Source: Anagrus nilaparvatae
Lineage: Eukaryota; Arthropoda; Insecta; Hymenoptera; Mymaridae
NCBI GenBank assembly: GCA_022575985.1
Contig: JAKSXM010000278.1
Span: forward strand, 124,001-188,000
DNA: 64,000 nucleotides
Direction: 5' to 3'
The position numbers were made by a program, and so were the translations under genes. The number at the start of each line of letters is the position of its first letter. Within the stretch, counting starts at the first letter, position 1. The notes beneath the pieces were generated by a model. That model made no database searches and was not told the origin of the DNA. It saw only the letters and a program-made list of their open reading frames with translations. This document shows positions 1-10,069 of the stretch, piece after piece.

Positions 1-1100
1 TGAAGACATCTATCGCAATAATATCTTTTCCTATTACTGTTTGGTGAAAAACGATTTAAAAGACGCGACAGATCTTTAATCAAACAAAAATGATTTACCC
101 CATTTTCCGATGTAATGATCAATAAATTAACGTGTTTCTTGTATAATTTTTTACACAAGTGGGCGGTCGCAATAATCTCATTCCCCTCTGAGTCATTGTC
201 GATAAATAAAACATTGATGGATATTTTATTTTTTTTTTCAAATATAGGTATTTGATTGAGTTTAATAGGATTTGAAGTACCTGTAAAATTATACTTTTTT
301 CCTTTTATTTTTGCATATTTACTAGGTAAATGGAGATTCGTCATATGTGGGATTTCCAATGCAGCCAAAGGACACAATTCGAAACAATTGTTTTCGTTCG
401 TTTGAATATTAATCACCCCTCCACTTTTCGAAACCCAGTCTGGCACATCTAAATAAGAACCAGCGGACAATGGTGAATATTTCACTATATTAATACTTAA
501 AAACTTGGCTTGTTTAAATGACCACCCACTCTCACGCTGGACTTCAAAATCATCTATTGCCGTCAAAATTTCTTGCTTCACACTACCAATCCACTTTTTA
601 AAATTCGTAGTTGGCAATATTTCGCTATACTTTACAGCAAACTGCTTTTCTTCAATTTTATCCGGTATTTCAAAATCACCATAAAAAGTAACGTTGACTT
701 TTATATTTTTTAATTCTTTCAAAGCTTTTTCAACAAAGCTACGAATTACATTTTCAGAGGCATCTAGAAAAATATTAGCATCAACATTTCAAAGATTAGC
801 AACTATGCCTGTACGAATTCGACTTTGAAAAATCGATTGTGTCTCTTGAAATGCAACTGGTAAATTTGAATTTTTCTCCAAAGCAAATATTTTCTTAAAT
901 ATAATTCGGTACATTATAGATTCCAAACAAAATTTAACACCCAATGGTGCATGTTCGTTTGAAAAAAAAAGCTTCAAGCGATTTACAGCATCGTCGCAAT
1001 GCGCCACAAATTCATTGAGACTTGATTGACTGTTTATCGAACCAGAGAGGCGATCTAACTCCTCCTCTAACTTCAAAAACTCTGATTTCACATCAACCAT
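1..1100 (-). pseudogene. Protein-primed DNA polymerase B, N-terminal exon, second diverged Polinton copy (partial, broken)
   Basis: Read on the minus strand from the ATG at 1100, this stretch matches the first exon of the intact polymerase at 41461-42560. It is colinear over exactly the same length (1100 nt), so there is no net insertion or deletion. The reading frame is broken by a TGA at 789-791 where the intact copy has an Arg codon (CGA); downstream of it the homology continues in the same frame to the window edge. The gene runs off the left end, so the exonuclease and polymerase motifs lie outside. A conserved Cys (in CFEL) and His (in NHFC) of the N-terminal domain are still present. 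The ATG lies 12 nt past the stop of the preceding RING gene, the same order as in the main element. Likely dead, unless the stop is a sequencing error. Confidence 0.85.
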
Positions 1101-1112
1101 TGTTTACGACAA

Positions 1113-1624
1113 TCAATAATATCCGCAATAACATTTTAAAAAAATGTTACAACCGCACCTGCGAGGGAATGATGTTGTGTTACAGTCGTCATCATCATCA
1201 TCATCGTCATCATCATCGTCATCATCACTGCAGCCATTAAAGCCGTCAGCATCGCTGTCCTCGTCCTCGTCGTCTTCACTACTGTAAATCAAACGTTGTC
1301 AGGTAGTATGATTCTTATCGAGTACAAAATGTCTGGTATAAGAATTACATACGGGAAAACTTCTGAACCAGAGCTGATATCAGAATCGAAATCTGACCAT
1401 GGATTGCAAGGTTCAACCGATTCACTCACGATAACACCGCCTACCAAATGAGATATCGATTTAAACTCAATCTGGCAATATGGACATGTTGGTTTTATTT
1501 TTGACCACTCTAAAATGCATTTATAACAGTACTTATGATTGCATGAGTTGAGCGTGGCAACGTCCTCAAGGACTTCCAGACATATACAACATTTTTCCTC
1601 TGCTTTTTCCCCCTCCATCAACAC
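1113..1624 (-). CDS. RING-finger protein with acidic tail (two exons), second Polinton copy
   Basis: The first exon (1624-1353) encodes a C3HC4 RING near its N-terminus (CCICL ... CNHKYCYKC ... CPYC), the fold of E3 ubiquitin ligases. Without splicing it stops at 1289. A strong donor (GTATGT, first base at 1352) and an acceptor (TTTACAG, ending at 1282) join in phase 2 to a second exon (1281-1113). That exon is open for 56 codons and encodes a very acidic Ser/Asp/Glu run, a poly-Asp stretch made by a CAT/CGT microsatellite (plus-strand sense), and a Cys-containing end. The same intron position, phase and acidic tail occur in the paralogue at 42571-43017, which supports the splice. The predicted product is 146 aa. 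Its E3 role is inferred from the RING alone; substrate unknown. Confidence 0.65.
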
Positions 1625-1642
1625 TTTTTTTATTTGCTGAAA

Positions 1643-1828
1643 TCAAAGATAATCAATAAAAAGCCACCTTCGTAGCCGATTCAAATCTCCCCTGTATCTT
1701 CTACGATTTGTTCCATAACTCGAATATAGTTTTGGTTTGTATTCAATCAACGTTATCTCAACAATACCGTTAACAAGTCGAGTAATAGATTGAAATATAA
1801 TTTTACAATAAGGGCACTCTTGCTTAAT
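1643..1828 (-). pseudogene. RING-finger gene, C-terminal half (split by retrotransposon)
   Basis: This minus-strand stretch encodes the last Cys pair of a RING (CPYC) followed by a ~50-aa tail resembling the intact RING gene at 43023-43352 (FQSITR and a VEITLI-like segment). Its N-terminal half lies at 8110-8302, on the far side of a 6.3-kb non-LTR element. The 13-bp duplication ACTCTTGCTTAAT is present on both sides of that element. The gene was therefore probably intact until the insertion and is now inactivated. Confidence 0.8.
1816..1828 (+). repeat. Target-site duplication, left copy (13 bp)
   Basis: ACTCTTGCTTAAT lies immediately before the poly-T (poly-A of the minus-strand element) and recurs at 8110-8122. 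Its length is typical of target-primed reverse transcription. Confidence 0.85.
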
Positions 1829-2146
1829 TTTTTTTTTTTTTTTTTTTTTTTTTTTGGGCCCCTTCAAGAAGGGGCCTTTTTCGTAGGACGAGGAGAATGC
1901 ATTTACGCATACCATACACGCGTACTGTATGGTTATGTGGGACTCAACCTCAAATTTGTATCTGGGGTTGCCCAGATATACACAATTGAGGAATTACAAT
2001 ACCCACTAAACTCCCCACCCTCCTGCATTTATGACAATATCATAGAATCCGGACCGGGACTCCCTGTTTAGGTATTACTTCGGTCCGGAAACAATGCAGC
2101 CCAGGCATTTCTTCGCCATACCCTGTCAATAAAGGAGGAGATTTTC

Positions 2147-5100
2147 CTACGAGAGGAAACCTTCCTCCTTTTTTCCAATCAGTGTCGCCCGTACGTACTC
2201 TGCCACACTGTACCAGTTAGCGGCACTGCGCAGCATTTCCGGGACGACTACTTCCGGCCTCCATTCATCGAAGGGCGGTCGCCCTTCAGCGAAGCGAGGA
2301 CACCCAAAAAAGGTGTGCTCAGCGGTATCCAGCTCGCCCGGGCAATGCAAGCATTCCGGAGATGTCACCTTGCTCCACTTGAAAAGCATATCGCGGAAAT
2401 AACCGTGACCAGTTAGGAACTGTGTGAGGTAGAAGTCTACCTCTCCATGATCACGGTTCATCCAGCTTTCCAAATCGATGATAAGGCGGTGCGTCCAACG
2501 TCCCCTCGGGTCACCATTCCACCTATACTGCCAACATTCCATTGTGCGGGAGCGAGCGCGAACGGAAGCTACGTCGCGCTCTTCTTCCCCACGGTTATAG
2601 ATCGCCTGCCTTTCCAAGGCAAGCAGGTCGATGGGAATCACCCGAGCCACCACCTGGATCGCTGGCTCTGATACTGCCTTGTACGAGCAAGCGATACGAA
2701 GTGCCCCCTGCCTCTGTACTGCCTTTAGTTTCTTGCAGTACTTTTTTATGCGGACATTGTCCGCCCACACCTCTGCACCGTAGAGCAAGATGGAGTTAAC
2801 TGTCGTCATCAACAGCCTCCTCTTCTCAGATCTGGGACCGCCGATGTTTGTCATTAGCCACGAGAGGGACTTTGTCACCCGGCCAGCCTTTTCACAGGCC
2901 TGCTGGAATTGTCTATTGTAGGTCAACTTGTTATCCAAGAAGACCCCCAAATATTTGACCGATGGTTTGGTGTGGATCATAAGGGGATTACCTCCGTCAT
3001 CAAAGCTGATGCCGAATATGGTATCAACCCTTCTCCGGGTCAGAAGGACAATCTCCGTTTTCGGGACTGCCAGTCTTAGTCCGTGATCCGACATCCAGCT
3101 ATTGATAAGGCGCATGGCCTCATCCAAGGTGTGGTCCTCTGGCTCTCGAGCTGTTATGGTTAGAGCAACGTCATCCGCGTATCCGATCATGGAGCATCCA
3201 TCCGGGAGCTCAATCTTTAGCAAGCCGTCGTAAAAGGCATTCCACAGATCAGGACCCAGAACTGAACCCTGCGCTATGCCTGCGCTTAATACTTTACCTC
3301 TTGTGCCATCGAGCGTGTCCCAGCGCAGGTATCGGTCCCGGAGGTAATCTCTGAGTATATTTCTCAGATAATCCGGAACTCTGAATACCTGCTCGAGGGA
3401 GTGCAACATATCGTCCCACTTAGCCGAGTTGAATGCGTTTTTCACATCCAACGTGACAAGCAGGACGTCCGGTTTAATATCCGGCCGCACTTGTCTGGCC
3501 CTCATAACCACCTTCACGACCTGCTCGATGGCACCAATCGTGGAACGCCCCTCACGAAAGCCGTGTTGGTCGTCGCTAAGGTCACCCGCTTCCCTAATTG
3601 CTTGCCGCAATCTTCCTCTGACCATGCTCTCCATCACCTTGCCAATGGTATTTAACATACACAATAGTCTGTAAGATGATGGAGATCCTGGTTCACCCTT
3701 TCCCTTGCTTATCAGAGCCAGACGGGCCACTTTCCAGTCCCTTGGAAAGGCGCCTGCCACGAGGCACGCGTTAAACATGCCAAGCAGGAGACCAGGGATT
3801 ACCTTTGCAGCCGCCTTAAGGGCTTCCGCGGGTATTCCGTCTGGTCCTGGCGCTTTCCCATTTTTCATTGACCTAATTGCCTGAAGCATCTCCGCCTCGA
3901 TAAATAGCGGAACTTGCTCCCTCGGGACATCCAAAGCAGGGTGTTGTTGGTTTGGATGATCCGGGAAGAGAGCGTCCACTATTCTTTTGGTCGTTGCTTC
4001 ATCCATCGTGTTGTCACATCCGGACTTAAGTTTGCCCATGACAACCTTATATCCCAGGCCCCACGGGTCGCTGTTGACATCATCTCTTAGGGACCGAAGA
4101 CAGCGCGCCTTGCTGAGGCGGATAGCTTTCGCCAGCCTATGCTTGGCTTCCTTGTACTCTTCAGAGCGCGTAGCCAGCTCTGGGCGGCCATGCGCTCTTT
4201 GCCGTCTTCTGCGTGCGCCGTGACAGACCCGTCTTAGCTCCGAAATTTCTTCATTCCACCAGTACACGCTTCTTTTACCCTTCCAGGGCCCTTTACGCGG
4301 CATAGAGGCATCGCAGGCTCCCCTCAGAAGAGCAGTTACCCTCTTGACAAGGGTCTCTGCCTCTCGCGGGGTGGTCGGTCCTCCATGCCAGGCTGGGATA
4401 GACGAGAACTCTTCGCGAAGATAATCCACAAATCTGTCCTCGTCCATCTTTGACACATTCCAGCCTAGTGGGCGCTTTTTGTACGGGGGCCGATTAGCAA
4501 CCCTATCACGCACTTTGAAGGTGATGTAATTATGATCGCTGCCATTGGCTCCATCCATCACCCTCCAGCCACCCACTCTTCCTGCCAGCCCGGCCGAGGC
4601 AAAAGTGACATCTGGGATCGATTCGCCAAAGCCTGGCCTTACGTAGGTTGGATTGTTCCCAGAGTTCATGACCACCAGATCAGTTCTAGCAGCCATCTCT
4701 AGGATCAACGTTCCCCTACGGTTCGTGGTTGGCATTCCCCATTCCACGGCCCTGGCATTTAAGTCCCCAGCAAATATGATATTGCCAGAGACTTCCCTTA
4801 TCGTTTCCTCCAATGAGGCCAGCTTTGCGGTGAACACCCCAATAGTGTCATTCGGTGACAAATAACAACTAATGAAAGTTGTATCACCGCACTTTGCCCA
4901 GACGTGGCAATTGCCTTTTCCATGTCGTGACATAGACGTCTGAGCACGACCTCGTAGCCATATAGCGCACCGGCCTGTGTCATCGGTTAACCAGAATTGC
5001 TGGTTCCTATTGCGAAGCGGCTCGGATAGCAAGATGACGCTAGAGTCTGTCTCGCCTGCGAGCTGATCGAGCAAAAGGTCAGCAAGAATGGTTTTGTTCA

Positions 5101-5173
5101 TATTCCCTTGCAGGACTCCGAACATTACCGATGACACTTTATCTTCCTTGCAGTAAGTGCCTCCCGATAACAC
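2147..5173 (-). CDS. Non-LTR retrotransposon ORF2: endonuclease/reverse transcriptase
   Basis: A 1008-aa open frame. The N-terminal third is an APE-like endonuclease: the QGN motif near residue 23, GDLNARA, and the catalytic GSDHN near residue 210. The middle is a reverse transcriptase with the expected motif series: TLDVKNAFN, AQGSVLGP and the catalytic YADD. The C-terminus carries a CX2CX8HX4C knuckle (CLHC ... H ... C), characteristic of R1-like ORF2. The gene overlaps ORF1 by 49 nt in a different frame. The real start may be the Met at about codon 17 (MFGVLQ), where family similarity usually begins. It nicks chromosomal DNA and copies the element's RNA into the target. No stop or frameshift seen. 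Confidence 0.92.
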   Translation of the reverse strand: MLSGGTYCKEDKVSSVMFGVLQGNMNKTILADLLLDQLAGETDSSVILLSEPLRNRNQQFWLTDDTGRCAIWLRGRAQTSMSRHGKGNCHVWAKCGDTTFISCYLSPNDTIGVFTAKLASLEETIREVSGNIIFAGDLNARAVEWGMPTTNRRGTLILEMAARTDLVVMNSGNNPTYVRPGFGESIPDVTFASAGLAGRVGGWRVMDGANGSDHNYITFKVRDRVANRPPYKKRPLGWNVSKMDEDRFVDYLREEFSSIPAWHGGPTTPREAETLVKRVTALLRGACDASMPRKGPWKGKRSVYWWNEEISELRRVCHGARRRRQRAHGRPELATRSEEYKEAKHRLAKAIRLSKARCLRSLRDDVNSDPWGLGYKVVMGKLKSGCDNTMDEATTKRIVDALFPDHPNQQHPALDVPREQVPLFIEAEMLQAIRSMKNGKAPGPDGIPAEALKAAAKVIPGLLLGMFNACLVAGAFPRDWKVARLALISKGKGEPGSPSSYRLLCMLNTIGKVMESMVRGRLRQAIREAGDLSDDQHGFREGRSTIGAIEQVVKVVMRARQVRPDIKPDVLLVTLDVKNAFNSAKWDDMLHSLEQVFRVPDYLRNILRDYLRDRYLRWDTLDGTRGKVLSAGIAQGSVLGPDLWNAFYDGLLKIELPDGCSMIGYADDVALTITAREPEDHTLDEAMRLINSWMSDHGLRLAVPKTEIVLLTRRRVDTIFGISFDDGGNPLMIHTKPSVKYLGVFLDNKLTYNRQFQQACEKAGRVTKSLSWLMTNIGGPRSEKRRLLMTTVNSILLYGAEVWADNVRIKKYCKKLKAVQRQGALRIACSYKAVSEPAIQVVARVIPIDLLALERQAIYNRGEEERDVASVRARSRTMECWQYRWNGDPRGRWTHRLIIDLESWMNRDHGEVDFYLTQFLTGHGYFRDMLFKWSKVTSPECLHCPGELDTAEHTFFGCPRFAEGRPPFDEWRPEVVVPEMLRSAANWYSVAEYVRATLIGKKEEGFLS

Positions 5174-7062
5174 TTACATGCTCCGCATCCTGGAAGGTGG
5201 TCGGTCTTGGCCTTGTCAGCTCTTTCCCTGCAGAGGAAGCATTCTGCTTTTTCCACAGGACAATTTTCTGACTTGTGGCCTTGAACGCCACATTTAAAAC
5301 ACGCAAATTTTCGGTCCATGCCCTTACATGACCACTGGTTGTGGCCGAAACCAAGACACTTAAAGCACCGTGTAACCTCGGCTCTTAAGCGCACTTGCCA
5401 ATTAGACCAGCCATTATTTAGCCGGCCTTTTTTGGTCAATTTTAGTGCGGCGGCTTCTGGTAGGTCTACGACCGCCATATCCGCCTTAGTACCCTTAGCC
5501 TTGAAGATGGCGACTTTTATGTCGTCATCGTTCTGCAGCTTGATTGCCTCCTTTATCACCTGCCTCACTTCGTCGCTACCAGTAGTACCATCTAGGCTTC
5601 TGATCTCCACGGTTAGGTGGGGAATCAGTTCCTTGACTGTACTTTCTGGGCCTGCGACCGTCCTGACAGCGTCTAATAGTTTTTGCCGGTCTTTCGACGA
5701 GCTCAGCTCTATTAGGACGCTCCCATCCTGGGTTTTCTGGATTCGGTGAATCTCAGTCCCTGAATCTTTTAGTTGGACACCTCTTTTGATCTCCAGCAGG
5801 GCTGTTGCATAAGACTTCCCTTCAGGAGGCTTTATTATTAGAGCCTCCTTACGCTTAGAGATCCTTATGCGCCGGTTCTGGCGCTTCTTTCTCCTGCCTT
5901 TTTCTGTCGCCTCGGAAGGAGGAGATACGCCATCTCCTTCCTTCTTCTGCGGCTTTTTCTTTTTGCTTCTTTTATTTTCTATCCCCTGCCGCAGGTTTGC
6001 TGCCGCTGCAGTTATTTTTGGCTGTTCCTTCTCCTGCTGCTTCTTCTGTTCCTGCTCTTGGTTTTTACGAGCCTCTGCCTCCTTTCTTTCAAACTCTTTT
6101 TTCTTTTTCTTCTTTTCCTTTTTTCTTTGACCTTTGCTTTTAACAGCGACGAAATCATCCTCGTCTGGAGGGGAGGTATCTGTAGCTACATCTTTTGGCT
6201 GCGTTTGCTGGCCAGAAGCTAACTGATTTACCTCCTGAACCATATCTTTCGGAGGAGACATCACTGCATTAGCGAAGGTCTTCCTTAGAGGGAGTTCCGG
6301 GGACGTTTTCTGCGCCGGTCTCTTTTTTGTATTCTCCTTTCCGGGTGGGCTTCGGGACGCAGTCCGAGCCCTCTTCTTTCCTTTTCCAGTCATAACCCCT
6401 AATGCTTCCTCTATAGGAATATCGGGTTTTTGTTTTCCATTTAAAAGCTCCTGCTGCAGTTTAAAAATTGTCTTAAGCCTGGCTAAATATTTTTCAAACT
6501 CAGCTATGCCTTTTTTGACTGTCATATTACAGTTCTTCTGTACTTTGACTGAGTCTCTCATCTGAGTAATATCTCTCTCCATGTTTGAGTGGATTTCAAT
6601 GCACGCCTTGTTATAGTCCTTTGATATTCGGAGATATCTTTCTATATTTTCTTCCCTCTTGCCTTCGTCATCAGGCCCAACTTCGCTAACATTAGGCAAC
6701 GAATATGACCTCTGGTCCTTCAGAATAGAAGGCCGTATCAAGCTGTTGCTTGAACCTTTTTGGGCGCCACATTTTGCGCATATATCACCTTCCATTGAGG
6801 ATTTGCGGGAGGAATCCTCGACCTCTAGCCTAGTTAAGACTACCTTTGCCGTCTTTTTTTCAGCATTAATTAGAGCTAGATGTTGTTGCTCTGTGGGCGT
6901 GGTGTTCTGCCCTTGCTGCTGAGAAATGCTAAATTGGAGACCCCCAGAATCCGTGTCTCCGGCTCTGACCATCAAGGCTTTCACTTGATCGGAATCAGAG
7001 GTTGAATTATCCTCTGTAAGAGGGGTATCAACCTGGGGTAATTCACTGTATTTATTTAGCAT
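5125..7062 (-). CDS. Non-LTR retrotransposon ORF1: Gag-like nucleic-acid-binding protein
   Basis: A 645-aa frame with a Glu/Lys-rich, low-complexity middle (long KKKKE runs, likely coiled coil). A folded region lies at about residues 400-540, resembling the RNA-recognition-type domain of R1/Jockey ORF1. Tandem CCHC knuckles follow near the C-terminus (CFKCLGFGH..C, CFKCGVQGH..C, CFLC..). This protein packages the element's RNA into a ribonucleoprotein. A basic nuclear-localisation-like patch (KKRAR) is near residue 230. The end overlaps the start of ORF2. The start is the first Met of the frame. Confidence 0.9.
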   Translation of the reverse strand: MLNKYSELPQVDTPLTEDNSTSDSDQVKALMVRAGDTDSGGLQFSISQQQGQNTTPTEQQHLALINAEKKTAKVVLTRLEVEDSSRKSSMEGDICAKCGAQKGSSNSLIRPSILKDQRSYSLPNVSEVGPDDEGKREENIERYLRISKDYNKACIEIHSNMERDITQMRDSVKVQKNCNMTVKKGIAEFEKYLARLKTIFKLQQELLNGKQKPDIPIEEALGVMTGKGKKRARTASRSPPGKENTKKRPAQKTSPELPLRKTFANAVMSPPKDMVQEVNQLASGQQTQPKDVATDTSPPDEDDFVAVKSKGQRKKEKKKKKKEFERKEAEARKNQEQEQKKQQEKEQPKITAAAANLRQGIENKRSKKKKPQKKEGDGVSPPSEATEKGRRKKRQNRRIRISKRKEALIIKPPEGKSYATALLEIKRGVQLKDSGTEIHRIQKTQDGSVLIELSSSKDRQKLLDAVRTVAGPESTVKELIPHLTVEIRSLDGTTGSDEVRQVIKEAIKLQNDDDIKVAIFKAKGTKADMAVVDLPEAAALKLTKKGRLNNGWSNWQVRLRAEVTRCFKCLGFGHNQWSCKGMDRKFACFKCGVQGHKSENCPVEKAECFLCRERADKAKTDHLPGCGACKCYREALTARKIKCHR

Positions 7063-8109
7063 TGTACATAAAATAAGCCTGTGTCCCTGGACAAAGGGCC
7101 CTTAGTTGGGTAAGAGTACCCTTCAGAGTATTATTAAAGGATTTATGTTAGTCGCTGACAGAGAGTATCTATCAGCTTCCAGCGTCCATCCAGTAATAAT
7201 AGTCCTACAGATCGGGGGGTTTTCACCACCATGTCTGATGACATCACATACGATTATTAATCCGGCATGTAACAGACTTCGATTGAGAGGCGGTGACGCG
7301 AGGGAACACCAATCCTCAATCTAACAGGCGAAGTGTTTCCACCTCTATGTTTGCTACTATTCCACAATGTTTTATACCTGTCATGGAAGAGGTCAGGCAT
7401 CTACCAGTGGAGTCATGAGGGCTGATGTCAGATTTTACTCTGGAACCAGGCGGCATTGATTCCATAGATAGATCCCCTACAGAATGGAGGATTGCTCCTC
7501 CTTGTCTGATGACAATGCCACTTCCCAATAACCCAATAACCCATCACCTTCACACATTACTAAACCAGAAAATACAACCTGCAGTCATGATTTAGCGGGA
7601 CTCGCGACTACCTTTAATCGGCTACGTCGCTGTGCTCGAGGTAGAATTCTCCCATGCTAAGAGCCAATACTTCAGGTCTAAGGCAACCCTGTATGTGGCT
7701 TATATCGCACTTAGGTTGGAGAAAACCTTGGAGCCCCTTTAATATGCCTCTTCCTCAAGGATAGTTTAGGATAGCAGTCTGCGGCTGCATGCCTGTCAAG
7801 AATGCTCGAGGGAAAGACAAGGCATAAGACCCGGTTTATAGGGCAGCCTCAGTTATTCCAGAACCACTTATAGACTAACTATGAGCAGTCTGCGGCATTC
7901 CTTACATGCACACATGGGATAAAGCATAGAGCATGTCCCCGGAGAAATGCAAGGCATGAGACCCGATTTATAGGGCAGCCTCAGTTGTTCCAGAGAGCTA
8001 TATCCTATATCCTTGATTCTAGTTCAACCTTGAAAAAAGGCGGCCTGAACCACCCTCCTCCTTCCTCAGCCTTATGAGGCTCCGGGCTTGGGACCGGTAC
8101 AGCGGAGTT
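7063..8109 (-). other. 5' untranslated region of the R1-like element
   Basis: No long ORF. The sequence is less AT-rich than its surroundings. It holds an imperfect internal direct repeat: a 'gacaaggcataagacccggtttatagggcagcctcagtt' type segment occurs near 7816 and again near 7948. Such repeats are common in non-LTR promoters. It ends at the right-hand target-site duplication. Confidence 0.6.
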
Positions 8110-8122
8110 ACTCTTGCTTAAT
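8110..8122 (+). repeat. Target-site duplication, right copy (13 bp)
   Basis: Second copy of ACTCTTGCTTAAT, directly adjoining the 5' end of the R1-like element; the first copy is at 1816-1828. Confidence 0.85.
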
Positions 8123-8302
8123 ATTTGCCCATTTAAAAATACAACCGTAACAAAATTTATGAGCACAAGAGTCCAATGTACAAGCGTCTTTAATTGGTTC
8201 CAAGCAGACGCTACACTCCACTAATTCAAGATCTTTTTTCTCAGCCTCTTTCAAAGGCTCCATCAGCACCCTCTCTCTCACGCAATTTTGTAAAATACAC
8301 AA
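8110..8302 (-). pseudogene. RING-finger gene, N-terminal half (split by retrotransposon)
   Basis: Encodes the first part of a C3HC4 RING (CSVC ... CAHKFCYGC) and then runs into the retrotransposon; the last Cys pair is in the stretch 1643-1828. The likely start is the internal Met at 8263 (MEPLKEAEKK), by comparison with the 43023-43352 paralogue; the upstream Met at 8302 is also possible. The first 13 nt on its inner edge are the target-site duplication. Confidence 0.8.
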
Positions 8303-9353
8303 AATTAAATATTTTCAACAATAAAAAAAACATATTCGCTAAAGACTCGAGACAATACTAAGCATAAATTACATCCTGTTGCATATTCTTTCCTCGTTTC
8401 AAAATTAAAAAAACACCCCCCTAATGTAGGGCCTGTTGAAACAAGTCAATCAGAGCTCCCAAAATCACACCCCCTACTGTCTATACGTGCACCCTATTTG
8501 CAACATACATTATCATATCATTCAATACATAAACAACTTTGCGCAACTATGTATGCAACGCTGCCATTTATGTCTCAAAGACCTTAACGCACGCCCTATT
8601 TGGGTCATGTCTTATCTCATTAATTAGATATCAACGCACCCTCGTACAACTACAGAACCCCTAATTACTTCCACTTCAACGCGCACCCTAAAGGGCTTTA
8701 GCAAGGGAGGCCACCCCCTATTTTCACGCATGCGCACAAATTGATAAAAAAAATTGACTTTTCTAGAGATCTATACTACTCCCGCTTATCATTGCTTAAA
8801 AAAAATAATTCAATAAACCAATTGAAAAAAATATTTTTTTTTCGGTAGGGTGTAATCTGATACGACTCTATAAAAAATTTGGTCAGCTTTCACCTAAAAG
8901 ATTTTTTGCATGCAAATTAAAAATGTATAAAATAAACGTATAATATAAATGCCTGATCTTTTTCGAAAAAAAAATTACATCAGCTTTCACCTAAAAGATT
9001 TTTTGCATGTAAATTAAATTTGTATACATAAAAATATTTACGTGTATAAAATAAACGTATAATATAAATGCATAAAGTTTTTCGGAAATACTCGTTTAAA
9101 TACGTATTATTGATTTCTTTCAACGACAACAGTTTGAAGCCTTCGTATAATTCCGTTCCTTTACAATACATTCATAAATACATATACAGTAAATTTTCCG
9201 ATTTTTTAATAAGAAATAAATTATATGAGGGTAAACCAATGTATTTTAAATGAATTTATAAAAAATAAAAGATGTATATAAGGTTGATAAGGTATCGGAT
9301 ATGGTTGTTGATAGGGGTATTGGTAAGTCATTTTGGATGTCGTAAGTTTGGCC
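8303..9353. other. Gene-poor AT-rich stretch with a ~97-bp direct duplication
   Basis: No convincing gene. The motif 'tcagctttcacctaaaagat' occurs near 8883 and again near 8980, each followed by TTTTTGCATG and a 'tataaaataaacgtataatataaatgc' type tail. The stretch probably belongs to the end of the second Polinton copy, but I could not identify a TIR here. Confidence 0.5.
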
Positions 9354-10020
9354 TTAGTAATATTGCGGTTCATGAAGATGCTCTTGGTGCGCATAATTTT
9401 GATAAGATGTAGAATAGGTTTGCTGCTCGCGGTGATGGTAAACGTCGTTTTGTCTTTCGTAAATTTGCCCGTTATTGTGGTTAATAGGTATCTGCCATGA
9501 ACAAGATGGTAAATTGATTGTTGGCACAGGATAAGTATTTATACCATGTAAGCTAGATTGTTCTGGTTCCTGGCTAGGTTCGTCTTGTAAAATATCCTGT
9601 TCATCATCACCATCCACTGTTGGTGGAGACCTTGTGCTATCCTCGTATAGCTGAGATATTTCAAAACTATTTTGATTATCAAGTGTTTGTAGCTCTTGAC
9701 AATCTGTTGAAGGTTCTTCTCCACCAGTAGCTTCACCTCTTGAGAGAACGGTAATTATCCTCGTCGATGTACTTATCTCCGTACAACTCGGCGAAGTTTA
9801 TAGTTAGGTTTTCATTATTGTGCCATCGGCGGTCAAATTCCTCCGAATATTGATCCAATAAATGAGCTGGTCCAGAGATTATTCTGTTAAACACTGGTAC
9901 CTCTTCATGCTCTTCATCCTCATTAAATTCTTTAATGCCTATCTCACCATCCTCGATATCATTGTATGAATCTCCATTTCCCGATCTATTATTTCCTGCA
10001 GATCGGACGACTCGTATCCT
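9354..10020 (-). pseudogene. Unrecognised acidic, Gln/Asn-rich protein remnant (frameshifted)
   Basis: Two overlapping open stretches on the minus strand look like one gene with a frameshift. The upstream part (about 10020-9745) encodes an acidic segment followed by a more complex block (PVFNRIISGPAHLLDQY ... FDRRWHNNENLTINFAELYG) and ends at a TGA. The downstream part (about 9780-9354) continues in another frame with GEATGGEEPSTD, a QDEPSQEPEQ segment and a Tyr/His/Gln-rich end. I see no clear start codon or splice site that would decide the structure. No family recognised. It could be a host exon cluster or an accessory gene of the second Polinton copy. Confidence 0.35.
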
Positions 10021-10069
10021 TTGTCCTCGTTGGGGTTGTTACCAAACACATCGTCATAAATCTCAAATT

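Larger units (their letters stand above)
1829..8109 (-). mobile_element. Full-length R1-clade-like non-LTR retrotransposon
   Basis: A 6.28-kb element on the minus strand with two long intact ORFs, a ~1-kb 5' untranslated region (7063-8109) and a 3' poly-A (poly-T at about 1829-1855). A 13-bp target-site duplication flanks it. Gag-like ORF1 with CCHC knuckles, ORF2 with endonuclease and reverse transcriptase, the ORF1/ORF2 overlap and the lack of an RNase H domain are features of the R1 group. The clade call is by motif style, not by phylogeny. A perfect 20-bp palindrome (ggccccttcaagaaggggcc) sits between the poly-T and the conserved 3' end; the truncated copy at 14.9 kb lacks it. Intact ORFs and a clean duplication argue for a recent insertion. 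Confidence 0.9.

Noticed and set aside
1022..1240. Plus-strand ORF with a His run
   Set aside because: It is the antisense of the poly-Asp microsatellite in the RING A' tail and of the PolB start; no other support.
2447..4865. Several plus-strand ORFs opposite ORF2
   Set aside because: Shadows of the reverse-transcriptase gene; the minus-strand frame has all catalytic motifs.
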